DNA of 64,000 nt. It comes from Mangifera indica (taxonomy: Eukaryota; Streptophyta; Magnoliopsida; Sapindales; Anacardiaceae). Made by a program: the position numbers and the translations under genes. The stretch is taken from positions 10,463,463 to 10,527,462 of the forward strand of contig NC_058137.1 in assembly GCF_011075055.1 (NCBI RefSeq), given 5' to 3'. Below the pieces are notes generated by a model. It saw only the letters and a program-made list of their open reading frames with translations, did no database searches and was not told the origin of the DNA. Shown here in pieces: positions 36,445-48,091 of the stretch; positions within the stretch are counted from its first letter, which is position 1; each line of letters starts with the position of its first letter.

Positions 36445-37017
36445 CAATAACAATTGTTTGAACATATGGAATTGCAAATGGCTGCTCTGGGAAAATGTTT
36501 CAGTAGTTAATTGCTAACATGGAGATTCACCTTAAGATGCTCGAGTCAAAGATGGAAGGTCAATTGCAAAAGTGACATTTAAGGATGAAAAGAACAAGGG
36601 AAAGATGGAGGACATGATGGTATTGATCATCGATTCAATGTCTATTTTAAAGTCCATGTGTCTTGATGTACCTTAATTTAATGGAACAACTCCTAGCACT
36701 TGGATATATAACGTAGAAAAATTCTTCAATTTTCATTCCACATTCTAAATCTAAGCTTACATATTATGGCCTTTCACATGGAGGGAGAGGCAACAACTTA
36801 ATATCAATGAATGGATGCCAACGATACTTACTAGTAAGATTTTTTAGATAACTTATGGGTGCATTTTAGAGTGATTGTATTTAATGATCTGATTGGTCTG
36901 ATAACAAAGCTAGAGCAAGTGAAAGATTAGCTAGGTAAATAAAGGAATTTGAAGATTTGATAATTTGATAAATTGGATAACTAGGATTGAAGAGCTTATG
37001 GTGTTGAGGGCCTTTTT

Positions 37018-37056
37018 TTTTTGGGGGGGGGGAGGGGGGGGGGGAGGGGGGGTGGG
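37018..37056. repeat. Poly-G tract
   Basis: About 34 bases almost all G, broken by single A and T bases and preceded by a T run. It lies in the gypsy gag remnant. It could form a G-quadruplex, or reflect an assembly or sequencing problem. Confidence 0.9.
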
Positions 37057-37205
37057 TTTCGAAGCCTTAGATATGGAGAGAATTGTTGTTGGTTCCACTA
37101 GTCAATCTAGTTGATGCAATGTTGAAGGGCAAGATGCAGGAGGAATGACTCAATAATATCAAGGGAAATGGAGGGAGGCTCTAAAACAAGAGAGTGGTTA
37201 TTATA

Positions 37206-37736
37206 TAGATATGACAATTTCAGTCTAAATTTAGGGTTTTTAACACCAACAAAGAGAGGATTTCCTGATAGAAATGAAAAAAAGGATAAAAAATATCTCA
37301 TCATCAGGGATAGGGATACATATGTCCCCTCCATAACATACCTTGCCTTGTTCCCATCCCCGTCCTCATCCTCGCCCTTTATATTAATACATTTACTTAA
37401 AATACTAACATATCCTTAATATTTACGTTTTTCAAATTTATTTATTTATTTATTATGTATATTAAAGTGATTAATATATGATATCTATAACATTTATAAT
37501 AGTGGGTTGGTTTTAATTTTAGTTAATTTTATTATTTAATGTATTTATGTTGTGTTTAAAAGGTATAAAGAGGGAATTTTTTCTTACGGGAATGGGGAGG
37601 AGATTTTTTTCACATAAAAGGGATGGAAAATCATTTTCATCTTTATAATAAGGACAAAGATTGATATTCTCTGCAAGGATAGAGACATGAACAGAGATTG
37701 AGATCCTCTCTTTACCCCTCCCTGTTGTCATCCCTA
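37206..37736. mobile_element. Non-autonomous hAT element (531 bp)
   Basis: Left end TAGATATGACAATTTCAG and right end CCCTGTTGTCATCCCTA match the ends of the hAT element at 15,672-19,906, including the subterminal GGGATAGGGATACATATGTCC block. Flanks TTATTATA (37,198-37,205) and TTGTTATC (37,737-37,744) agree in six of eight. No transposase. Probably an internally deleted relative inserted in the gypsy gag remnant. Confidence 0.75.
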
Positions 37737-38192
37737 TTGTTATCTTGTTAGCTCTATGATTATGCCACAATCAAAGATGATTGTCAACTTTGTTGTGTCT
37801 ATGGTAGGGGTTAACTAAGGTACAAAACATTGACCATCATGCAAAGGGGTATGACAACATTGCCTATCAAACAACTAAACCAAACTGAAATGTGGGAAGA
37901 CTAGGTTGCTTTTTGTCAATTATGTGAGGAATTGCACCTTAAGGACAAGATCTGTTTTGATAGAGGAAGACACTGATACATGGACAAGGATGGTCGATCC
38001 ACAGGAGGCAATAGGCTTTGCAAGGAGAGATAGAAGTTGGAAAAGACTTACTCGTTGAACAACCTAGTAGATAATAGAGAATGACTAGAAAAAATTTGAA
38101 TTAAGAGGAACATAAAGGGGAGGACTCATCCAACAAACAATCTAGTAGGTAGCAAATAATAGTTGGAAACATGAAATTGCTAGTGCCAACCA

Positions 38193-38562
38193 TAATAGTT
38201 GAATTGTGTATCGTATCATATATCAAAAACCTAATTTTATGTATCGTGTATCGAAAACTTAATTTTAAGCATCGTATATTGAGTATTGAGTATCGTATCA
38301 TATTGTATGATACAATTTTTTTAAAAATAAAATAATAAAAATATAAATAATACATCATTATTTTAAAAATATCACAGACATCTCTAAAAATTTAAAAATG
38401 TTCACATATACTCATTACTACATCATCATTTTCTTTAAAAAGTGTATTAATCTATATTAGTAATACGTTTATTGTATTTTATTAATTATGATATATTTTA
38501 TGATATGTATTATATCGTATCATAGAATATGTATCGTATATTGTAAGATATTGATAAATATG
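38193..38562. mobile_element. MITE-like element with 10-bp flanking duplication
   Basis: 370 bp rich in TATCGTATCATA motifs in both orientations (38,205-38,320 and 38,480-38,550). Flanked by GTGCCAACCA at 38,183-38,192 and 38,563-38,572, identical over 10 bp. Terminal inverted repeats are weak, so the superfamily is unclear. Confidence 0.6.
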
Positions 38563-38579
38563 GTGCCAACCAAAAAGTT

Positions 38580-40250
38580 CATGTTTTATCAACTTACCAT
38601 AGCTTATGAGTAGGTTTGTAAATATATAATGCTTTCACACTCAGGGTTACAAAATTATTCGTTCATTATTGTTTAAGTTTTCTTTTGTAAAAGAGATCTG
38701 TAAATCTCATTGTATTTGGTCACGAGGGCTTTGAAAAAGATTTAAATAATTTTACCACTTCGGTACAACATTAGTTTTGGTATAGGTTGGAAGAAATTTG
38801 AAAGGATTGGTAGAAGATTCAAATTTATGAGGAGGGGACATGAGATTTAAATCCATCAAATTTTCAATCAATCGCACAAGCCCACTGCCTTGAATGCATA
38901 ACAAATCTCGTACTATTTTGTGACAAACGGCCACCAACAAAAAGGGCACGATTGGGTTGGGTTATAAATTAAATAAATTTTTGTAAATTTCCAATATTTT
39001 AATTTTCAGTAATTTATGATTAAAGGCAGTTTTAAGTGCATTTACTTTATATTGGATTCTAGAAACATTGGATTTTGTGTGTTCAATTGGAATTGGTTGA
39101 TTTAGAAAGGAATTAATCTAGTGATGAAGTTTTATGGGAGATTATGTGTTTGATTTTGTATATTCTTAAAAAGAGATTCTAATTATTTAATGAAAATAAT
39201 TTTTGTTGATAATTTTTAATAAAGATTTATCATAATAAAATTAAAGACATCAATTTAAAAAAGAGATTATTAACAGTTGACAGAATTACAGTAACGGCAA
39301 TAACCCACAAAGCCGTTAAAAACCAAACGACATTGGAAGGGCGAACCATGTTGACTTGACAGCATCATCAGTCAGAGCCAGCCACGTTATCATGGGTAAC
39401 TCCCAAATGATTACCGCCACATGTCGGTCCAGTCCTCGATGGCTCACCTGCACAGAACCTGGACCTGACTCAGGAACTTCCTTCCCCCGAACTTTTGGTG
39501 ACTAATTTTTAATGAAATAATAAAATATTTTTATTATTACTAAAATTATAAAATGATTTCTATTATTTGAATGTACCTCTGGATTATAAGACGCCATTTT
39601 GAAAAGGGATATTGAAATTTTTATCACTATTTTATTTTGTGTATACAAAAATGTCATCTATCCTAAAACTTTAACAAATATACCACAACAGTACTCACCT
39701 TTTCTAAAATACCCTTCTTTGATCTTTCACACACAAATTATCTCCCTTCTTCTCTACAACTTTTTTCTCTCTTCTTCCTCTTCTTTCAAAGTGATAAAAG
39801 AATCACTCTCTCTTCTTCCTCATCTTCATAAACAAAAACAGGAAGAAAAAAACTAAATTCTTTAGACTAAAAATTCTTCAAAGTAAGGATATAAAAAAAA
39901 AAATAATCCATAAAAACTCAACTATATCCACTTTATATCTTGAAAAAAATGAAGATCGAAGAAGACCATTTAGTAGGATTTAACTGGAAAAAAAATTAGC
40001 ATTTAAGGATTTGAACTAAAAAAAAAAATTTATGTTTAACTGAAAAAAACATTAAAAAAAAAACTTAAAGCTGGGAACAGTGAGGGACGCCAACCCTCAT
40101 TGCCCTTTTATATATATATATATACTATATTATAATATAATATTGTAGCTTTTTTATTGATATGAGCCCCATCTTTTTATAAAAGATATAATGCAAGGAT
40201 TGACATGCGTACCCTTTTATGAAATAAAATAAAATAAAGGGTTGGTCACC
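38580..40250. other. Non-coding spacer
   Basis: No gene recognised. A GC-richer, low-copy-looking patch lies at 39,280-39,500 (containing CCACGTTATC and CCACATGTCGG, which resemble plant promoter boxes) but no gene follows it. About 39,600-39,860 is pyrimidine-rich, and short A runs fill 39,880-40,070. Confidence 0.35.
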
Positions 40251-40469
40251 CTTTGATTAATATATTATAATATTAATTTTTTCGGTAATCTTGATTTATT
40301 TTTCGACGAAATCCACATCATTTTCCGATGTTCTTCTTTGACCACTGTGTTCTAGTCTTTTTTCGATGGCTGTGTTTACACCATTGTGATCGGAACAACT
40401 TTGCCGACAATCCCTTGAAAAGAGAGTCGCCATTCATCGCCACACACGCCATCATGCGCCTTTAGTTTT

Positions 40470-40930
40470 CTCGGTAACCTCCATTGCCAATCTGTTTCTC
40501 TAGTGAGCGTGCATCGACACTACCTCTTCCAATCAACTCAAAAGATGCCGATAAGTCAGTTTGTGGTGACTCCATTGTCATTGGTCATTGGAATCGTTGC
40601 ACGAGTCAGTTGTTTCTATCTTAGATCGCCATCTTCGGTCTACTTTTTCAGTGCGTGTTAACCTACACCGTTGGCACTAGTGAATTCAGAAGACTCCGAC
40701 GAGTTAATCTGTGGTAAGCTTGCTGTCATTAGAAGCTAGAATTTGCTACATGCGTCGACCATTTTTCTTCTTGGAACTTGATCTCCGATCCACTGTTCCT
40801 GTGCATGGGGACTACACTACTGCCGTCAATCAATTCAGTAGAAGCCGATGATCGTTTCTGTTGAAGACCCACCTCCATTGGTTGTTGAACGTGTTACTGG
40901 TGACATCACCAAAAAGTTCCTTCACTATTC
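40470..40930. repeat. Three-copy tandem repeat of about 148 bp
   Basis: Units begin near 40,507 (GTGCATCGACACTACC), 40,653 (GTGTTAACCTACACCGT) and 40,802 (GTGCATGGGGACTACACTAC), each continuing with TCAATTCAG/AACTCAA, AGAA/AGATGCCGA, a GTGGT-like stretch and CATTGGT/CATTAG. They are degenerate. Their place between the spacer and the copia gag suggests a repeated leader of that element. Confidence 0.5.
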
Positions 40931-40991
40931 ACGCATTCAGAAGCTGTTTTTCACTATTCAACAGTCTCTTGATTAGTTTTGTGAGCCCCGA

Positions 40992-42414
40992 TGTTGACTC
41001 AAGGAGTCATTATGCTCTTATTTTGATGATAACAAACTAATATGTCCCTTAGCATATTAACAAATGATTTTACTTGAGTGTGAGTTTAGATTGTAAGAAT
41101 TTATCTAATGCACTTAAAAGAGTTTCAAGATGAAAATGAAGACAAGACTTAGGTGAAGAATTTTTGAAGATTTGAAGTAAAACTCAAGTTTAAGTAGATA
41201 TATTTATAATTTAGAACATTCGTTTTGATTATAATATTTATTTGTATGAGATAACTCACTTAAAAACTTATTCTCATATCTTTCACATTTTGGGTTAAAA
41301 TGTCATTTTTCAAACTGATTGGGCTAAGCCAATTTTTTCACCAAAGTTTATTAACTCATTTAAAATGATGAAGTTTTATGAACTACATTTTCATATCTTA
41401 AAGTTGGTTTTGAAAGAATTTTCAAAAATGGGTTAAATTGTCACTTTTCAAAGTTTTAGGGCTTAAATATAATTTTTGAAACTTCAGGGGGTAAAATGTA
41501 ATAAAATTCAGTTTGTAATTTTTGAAAATTCAGGGGGTAAAATGTAATAAAATTTGGTCAACTGAATTTGACCCACCGAATTCTTCGATGGCAGCTTCCA
41601 AATTGTCCAAAAACCATGCATTTTAGCTTTTAGAAATTCAGTTGACCAAATTTTGGTTTAAACTTTCTAACGGCTAGTGCCATGTCACATCCGGTTGACC
41701 GAATTACATCCGATCGACCGAATTGTGCGTTTTCTGAAAAATTAAAACGGCTAATCTTTGTGCATAACGGTGACTTTTCTCATTTTCTCTTATATAAACC
41801 CAATCAAATTCATTTGAAAAGAACTTTTGCTACCAAGAACTTTCATATTTTTGAGAGCAAATTAGTTTAATCAAAACTCTTGCTCATATACTTTGTAATT
41901 TCATTTGTATTGGGTTGTACTAAGCTTAATCTTTTATATACACCCTTTGAGATCATACTTCAAATTCATACTAAAATTCGTACTATAAAAAAGTGAGGTT
42001 CACTTTTGGAGAGATTAGAAAATTTTTAGTAAGAGAAATTGAGCTTTAACACTTATAAAAGTTAATAGCACCTTGGAAGCTATTTTGTTGTGAAAAAAAG
42101 CTTGGTTGAGTTTTTGGTCAACCAAGGATTAGTTGAATACTCCAAGGGCGAAAGCTTGAAGGAGTGGACGTAAGCCGGGTTGACCTGAACCACTATATAT
42201 CGCGTGTTTGATTTTCTTTTCCCTTAAACTCATACTTTATGTTATGTTATTTTGATTGTATTGATTATTTGAAATATTTTTGTTATTCTCATAAATTGAA
42301 TTAAAAATAGGCAATATTCATTTATTTGAAGAAATTGTTTTAATTCTCTAATTTGGTAAAGATCGTTTTAAATTGCTTAATTCACCCCTCTCTTTTAGGC
42401 CATTCCATCCTTCA
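40992..42414 (+). mobile_element. Solo LTR with perfect 5-bp target duplication
   Basis: 1423 bp, beginning TGTTGACTCAAGGAGTCATT and ending CATTCCATCCTTCA. Flanked by CCCGA at 40,987-40,991 and 42,415-42,419. Internal features match LTRs of large plant copia elements: the TATTTTGATGATAACAAA stretch near the start, a TATATAAACCC box (about 41,791), and GAGTGGACGTAAGCCGGG near the 3' part. No internal retrotransposon region remains, so it arose by LTR-LTR recombination. Confidence 0.75.
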
Positions 42415-42480
42415 CCCGATTGCTTCGAATCTTCACTACTCTCTAGAAAGCTTCTACTGTTCTTTGATTTGTGATTCAAC

Positions 42481-43250
42481 ATGTCTATTGAAAGCTCCAA
42501 ACCAAGTTCTCTCTTTCCTTTTAATTCTCTTTCTGTAATAACTACAGAAAAATTAATAAGGAGCAATAATTATACTTCATGGACTGTATCCGTTGAATTA
42601 TGGTCATGAGACAGGGTCTTGAAGACCATCTCACTAAGAGAGCTGATGATATTACATCTGATAAAAGTATATGAACTTGGATTGATGCTTTGTTATGTAG
42701 TATGCTATGGAATACCATTGATCCTCAACTTCATTCTATCTTTAAAGCTTATCGCACATGTAATGACATATGGACTTAAGCCAAACTCCTGTACACCAGT
42801 GATATTCAACAGTTATACTCTGTTGTATCAACTTTGGTTATCTTAAAACAACAAGGCATGAGTATGTCTAAATTTCTAGGTTGGATGACATCTCTGAAGA
42901 CTGTATTCAATCTGTTGTTACCTTTTGGTAAAACTGTAGCTAAAGACTTAGCCCAACGAGATAAATTCTTTATGGTTCTCACATTGATTAACATTAGTCC
43001 TAATCTTACTCATGTTCGAGATCAAATTCTTGCTAGTGTTGTCATCCCTACTCTTGATGAAGTTTTTGGTCCTCTACTTCGTGTGTCTTCTCCAAGAGTT
43101 ATGACTGGATCTTCTGGTACCTCTAATTTTGACTCCTTTATCCTTGTCTCTTAGAATCAATAGCCAGACGAGAGTGATGGTCGAGGAAATCGGCCAAAGT
43201 ACAGTTATTGTAACATATAAGGTCACATTAAAGACAAATGTTATAAACTT
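42481..43250 (+). pseudogene. copia gag (UBN2-like) remnant
   Basis: Starts MSIESSKPSSLFPFNSLSV, then SNNYTSWTVSVELW, typical of plant copia gag. Stops follow. The open part at 42,834-43,154 contains FNLLLPFGKTVAKDLAQRDK and FFMVLTLINISPNLTHVRDQ, the core of the gag/UBN2 domain. The zinc knuckle at about 43,200-43,245 reads YCNI*GHIKDKC, with one Cys replaced by a stop. Confidence 0.75.
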
Positions 43251-43469
43251 CATGGTCGTCCTCCTCGAACTGCTAATATTGTTCAGACCAGTATATCTGA
43301 TTCTCTTATTAACTCCTCTGGAGTACAGTCTCCACCATCTTTGACTCTCACAGGTGTTGATCTTGAAGACTATCTCCAATATCAGACAACAAAACAATCT
43401 TCATTATCTGTTGCTTCGATTGCTCATCTGGGTAATTCAGCTATGTGTCTTACTCACTCTTCTTTTTCT

Positions 43470-44740
43470 GAGCCATAGGTCCTTAATTTTGGTGCCTTTG
43501 ATCACATCTCCGGTAACCCTCGTCTATTCTTTTACTTAATCTACTTCATTACCTACTGTAATATTAACTAATGAATCTATTGTTTCTGCAAAGGTGGTAG
43601 GTTGTGCCCATCCTCTCCCACTTTTGCCTTTGGAATCTATCTTTTATCTCTCTGACTGTCCATTTAATCTTGTTTCTATTAGCAAACTTACTCATTCCCT
43701 AAATTGTATAATTACTTTTACTAATGACTTTGTTCTTATACAGGATCGCAGTACGCGTCGGATGATTGGCGCAAGACATGAGTGATAGGGCCTCTATTGA
43801 CTAAGTCTACCTGATTTTGTAGCATGTGCCATCATTGAGTCTCCGACGCTCCTTCATAATCGTTTGGGACACCCTAGTTTATCCAAACTACAAAAGATGG
43901 TTCCTAGTTTGTCATATTTATCGTCATTTAATTGCGAGTCCTCTCAGCTTGGAAAACATACTTGTATATTGTTTCCAAAACGTGTCAATAAACGAGCTAC
44001 ATCGTCATTTCAGTTAGTCTATTTCGATGTATGGGGTCTTAATTGAGTCGTGTCTGTTTTGGGTTTTCAATATTTTGTTATATTTATTGATGATTATTCA
44101 CATTGCACTTAGTTATTTTTAATGAAAAATAGATATGAATTATTCTCTATTTTTTAATCTTTTTGTGGTGAAGTCGAAACACAATTCTCAATTACTATTC
44201 ATACATTACGCAGTGATAATGCAAATGAATACTTTTTCGCTTCATTTACTAAATTTATGACATCCAAGGGCTTTTTACATCAATCCTTCTGTGCTTATAC
44301 TCCGCAACAAAATAGAATTGTCAAACGTAAAAATCGACATCTTATTGAAATTGTTCGTACCTTACTCATACATAGTCATGCAACTTTCCGCTTATGGGTA
44401 GATGCTGTTCTCACTGCTTGCTTCTTAATTAATCAAGTGTCTTCAATTTTGAAAGATCTTTAGTTTTGCACGATCAAGTACCTCACTCTATTTTATATCC
44501 CGATCAGTTGTTGTTTTCTCTTCAACCTCGTGTCTTCGGACGTACGTGTTTTGTTCATGATTTATCTCCTGGTCGAGATAAATTGTTAGCTCATTCCGTT
44601 AAATGTGTCTTCCTTAGATACTCGCATCTCCAAAAGGGTTATCAATGTTATTCTTCTGGCACATGTTGCTACTACCTTTCTACAAACGTTACGTTTTTTG
44701 AGTCTTCTATTTATTTTTCGTCTACCTTTCTATAGAAGTT
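43470..44740 (+). pseudogene. copia protease and integrase remnants
   Basis: Protease box is altered to LNFGAFDHISGN (about 43,480-43,515), losing the Asp-Ser of DSGA. The pre-integrase zinc region is LHNRLGHPSLSKL (about 43,852-43,890) with LGKHTC following. The core carries VYFDVWG, the second-Asp block LRSDNANEYF (about 44,210-44,240) and VKRKNRHLIEIVR (about 44,321-44,360), where the expected catalytic Glu before Arg-Lys-Asn is Lys. Several frames are needed. Confidence 0.75.
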
Positions 44741-44971
44741 TCCTATCATAGAAGTTCTTCCTGTTCCCTTACTAGATTCACACTTTGAGCATAACCGTTC
44801 TCCTACTAGTGTAGATCTTACACCTATTAGTCCTTCTGCAGGTGATGGTCTTGCTTCTCCTTCAGGTGAGTCAGTCTCTCCGGACCTGGTGCACCTCTTC
44901 TTGCTCTAGAATTCTCTGTCACTACGGTCTTACCTTCTGATGATCAATTTCCCATAGCCATTCGCAAGGGT

Positions 44972-46613
44972 ATGCGCTCAACTCGTAATCCTCATCCTAT
45001 CTATAATTTTCTTAGTTATCATCATTTATCTTCACGATACTATGCTTTTGTATCTACTTTATCCTCTACATCTATCTTTGCTACTATTCATGAGGCATTA
45101 TTTGATCCCAGATGGCGACAAGCAATGGTGGATGAGATGTTTGCTCTACAAGCTAATAATACTTGGGAACTAGTTCCATTGCCTCTTGGTCACTCAATGG
45201 TTGGATGTAGGTGGATATATCCTATTAAAGTTGGTCCTGATGGTAAGGTTGACTGACTGAAAGCGCGGTTGGTTGCTAAAGGATACACTCAGACATATAA
45301 TCTTGATTATTATGAAACTTTCTCTCCTGTTGCTAAAATGTCTTTTGTTCCCCTATTTTTATCTATGGTTGCCATTCGCCATTAGCCTTTGCATCAGTTA
45401 GACATCAAGAATGTTTTCTTCATAGTGAATTGCAAGAAGAGATTTATGTGGAACAACCTCCTGGTTTTGTTGCTCAGGGGGAGTCTAGATTGATTTGTAA
45501 ACTTTGTCGTTCTTTAGATGGGTTAAAACAATCTCCTCGCGCTTGGTTTGATCGGTTTAGTACTATTAATCAAGAATTCGACATGCTACGAAGTGAATTT
45601 GATCATTCAGTGTTTTATATACATACTCCACAGAGACAATGTATCTATCTAGTGGTCTATGTTGATGATACTGTTATTACAGGAAATGATTAGGAGAGTG
45701 TTGAACAATTAAAGAAGCATCAATTTAGTCATTTTCAAACCAAAGATTTGGGTCTACTCAGATACTTTCTTGATATAGAAGTCGCCCGGTTTAAATCTGG
45801 AAATGTCATCTTTCAAAGGAAGTATACATTGGATATTCTGAAGGAAACGGGAATGTTAGATTGTAAACCTATAGACTCTCCTATAGACCCCAATACTAAG
45901 CTCTTTCCTGGGCAGAGGGAGCCACTTGCAAATCCTGGGAGATATCGAAGACTAGTTGGGAAACTCAATTCTCTCACTATCACACGACCAGATATTTCTT
46001 TTGCTGTTAGTGTTGTAAGTCAATTCCTTCAGTCCGCATGTGATAGTCATTGGGATGCAGTTATTCGGATTTTGAGGTACATTAAGAGGGCACCTAGAAA
46101 AGGATTATTATACGAGAATAAAGGACATACTCAGATCGTTGGGTATTCAGATATTGACTGGGCAGGTTTTCCATCAGACAGACGTTCTACTTCTGGGTAT
46201 TGTGTATTAGTTGGAGGAAATCTAGTATCATGGAAAAGTAAAAAGCAAGATGTTGTTGTCAGATCTAGCGCAGAAGCAGAATATCTTGCTATGGCCTTAG
46301 TCACTTGTGAGCTTATCTGGTTGAAGCAGTTGATTCAAGAATTAAAGTTTGCAGGAATATCACAGATTTTATTATTTTGAGATAATCAGACTACTTTTTA
46401 CATTTCCTCGAACCTTATGTTTCATGAAAGAACAAAACATATAGAAATTGATTGTCATTTTGTTCGAGAAAGGATTCTGTCAAGCTGTATCTCTACAAGT
46501 CATATCAGTTAAAATGATCAGTTAGCGGATATACTTACTAAATCTCTTCGAGATCCTCGAATTAATTTCATTTGTAACAAACTTGATACATATGATTTAT
46601 ATGCTCCAGCTTG
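44972..46613 (+). pseudogene. copia reverse transcriptase and RNase H remnant
   Basis: RT begins near WRQAMVDEMFALQANNTWEL (45,112-45,171) and is broken by a stop after DGKVD at 45,254-45,256. It continues with EIYVEQPPGFV (45,436), the catalytic box VYVDDTVITGND and another stop (45,691-45,693). RNase H in 45,748-46,380 is a long open frame with GYSDIDWAGFPSDRRSTSGY and SSAEAEYLA. The end of the domain is out of that frame after a stop at 46,378. Best preserved part of the copia element. Confidence 0.85.
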
Positions 46614-46621
46614 AGGGGGAG

Positions 46622-46812
46622 TGTTGAATTGTATTTTGTTAATGTTGAGTTGTATTCTGTTATATTAGGAAGACTATCAAACAATATTAGGATAAAATAT
46701 ATATTTTAGGGATTTAATTTGATTTATTTCCTTCTATATCTTCCCTGTGATGGTATATATTGTAACATTTTGCTCTCTGAATTAAATAAGAAAACAATAT
46801 TCTAAATTCACA
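46622..46812 (+). mobile_element. 3' LTR of the copia element
   Basis: Begins TGTTGAATTGTATTTTGTTA right after the polypurine tract and ends CTAAATTCACA. Contains a TATATATTGTAAC stretch near 46,755 and AATTAAATAAG near 46,781 (possible polyadenylation signal). Short, as usual for plant copia LTRs. Confidence 0.75.
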
Positions 46813-47266
46813 TGTTTTCTGCAATTTTTTCATTTTAAACTTGTTTTCCTCTGGAGTTTGATTAATGGTTTTGTGGGTGAACTTTTTTCTTTTTCAAATT
46901 GGAAGAGTTTCTTATTAGTTTGCTTATTTTGAGGACTGTTTTTTCCTACACGGGTCAATGGCGCCTTTATCATCAGTTCACATATGGTTACAGAAGTCTG
47001 AAGTCTGTATATTGATTATCTATTGTTTAAGAAAGCTATCTTTTGGGATGCTTTTTTGCTTCTTATGTGGGTCTCTGTTCCACTTTTGTAATTCATATCT
47101 CATTCCAATTAATATCAATTTTCATGTATCCTCTGGAATAAAGAAAGTGAATAACTAATTTGGACCAAATAAGTTGAATTATCATTATATTGGGGTTTTA
47201 GGTGTATAAATCTTTATTTCTATCTTTGACTAGAACTATTCTTAATCATTTTTAATTAATTTGCAG
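46813..47266 (+). other. Intron or junction sequence upstream of the RKP exons
   Basis: T-rich sequence ending in the acceptor TTAATTTGCAG at 47,266, consistent with an RKP intron cut by the copia element. No upstream RKP exon, and in particular no SPRY-domain coding sequence, was recognised anywhere to the left. Confidence 0.5.
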
Positions 47267-48091
47267 ATTGAAGAGAAGCATAGAGAGCTATGCCTTTTAG
47301 TCATTCAATTCATACCACATACATCACCTCCCCAGTTTCCTGGTTCGGTGTTTAGGACATTTATGCAGAACATTTTATTGAAGAACAGAGGAGCAGATCG
47401 CGATATGCCACCTCCTGGAGTTTCAAGTAACTCTGTTCTTGTGTCTCTATATACTGTTATACTCCATTTTTTATCTGAAGGGTTCTCCATGGGGGATTTT
47501 TGTAACTGGTTGAAAACTTCTGAAAATGATGGCCACCATGTTGGTTTTCTGCACAAAGGTGGTCAACAAAGCTTTCCAGTAAGTTTGTTTCTAAAGAATG
47601 ATCTTCACCGAGCTGATATTTCAAGGCTTGGGGGTTCGTTTACTCATCTGTTGAAGGCTCGTCCTGCATATGATCAAGAAATTGAAGTAATCCGGTGGGA
47701 GGAAGGCTGTATGGATGATGAAGAAAGTAGAGTGACTCATTTAACTGAGCAGAAACCATGTTGTTGTTCAAATTACGATGCTGATTTTTCCAGAAGCTTT
47801 ATGTATCCAGTTAGATTCACAGCTAAAGGTTCGGGGGGCAATTGCTGTCCTAATCCAGAAAGGTCTGCTCAGGTTGCTGCAGAGTGTAGTTCTGGAGGTT
47901 TGAATGATGAGATGGCGGATAAACCTAGCACCAGTGACCAATCTGAATCCGAGTTTGGTTATTGTCCAGTAAGATATACGAGGATTGTACCAAGAGAGAG
48001 TAATACGTCTACAGCTACAGTTAGAGAGGAGGAGCTTCTAGATGCTTTATTGTTGTTGTATCACATAGGTCTTGCGCCAAATTTTAAGCAG
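47267..48091 (+). pseudogene. RKP: RKP exon A (intact, 275 codons)
   Basis: Opens after TTGCAG and ends at CAG|GTGAGG, phase 0 to 0. Encodes IEEKHRELCLLVIQFIPHTS, then PPPGVSSNSVLVSLYTVILH and, at the end, REEELLDALLLLYHIGLAPN. This region lies between the SPRY and RING domains of RKP. No stop or frameshift is seen. Confidence 0.88.

Larger units (their letters stand above)
35632..38100 (+). pseudogene. Ty3/gypsy gag remnant interrupted by two DNA transposons
   Basis: Outside the two insertions the sequence translates in pieces as a gypsy gag. A coiled N-terminal part (SKEIDEQMKVMQQQ up to 35,696) continues after the first insertion as LFEHMELQMAALGKMFQ (from about 36,454, with a Q after a break). 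Then come TPSTWIYNVEKFFNF (about 36,690-36,735) and FNDLIGLITKLEQVKD (about 36,868-36,925), both typical of retrotransposon gag domains. A decayed zinc-knuckle region and TWTRMVDPQEAIGFARR follow at 37,890-38,030. Many stops. Insertions at 35,697-36,444 and 37,206-37,736. Confidence 0.65.
40250..46812 (+). mobile_element. Ty1/copia retrotransposon, 5' end unclear, 3' LTR present
   Basis: Gag starts near 42,481; protease, integrase, RT and RNase H follow in copia order to about 46,612, with a polypurine tract (TTGAGGGGGAG, 46,611-46,621) and a 191-bp 3' LTR (46,622-46,812, TG...CA). The probable leader upstream (about 40,250-40,986) is separated from gag by a solo LTR inserted at 40,992-42,414. 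No 5' LTR matching the 3' one was found. Dead: several frames and stops. Confidence 0.7.

Noticed and set aside
39280..39500. GC-richer patch with G-box-like motifs as a gene promoter
   Set aside because: No gene start follows within several kilobases; left as unassigned spacer.
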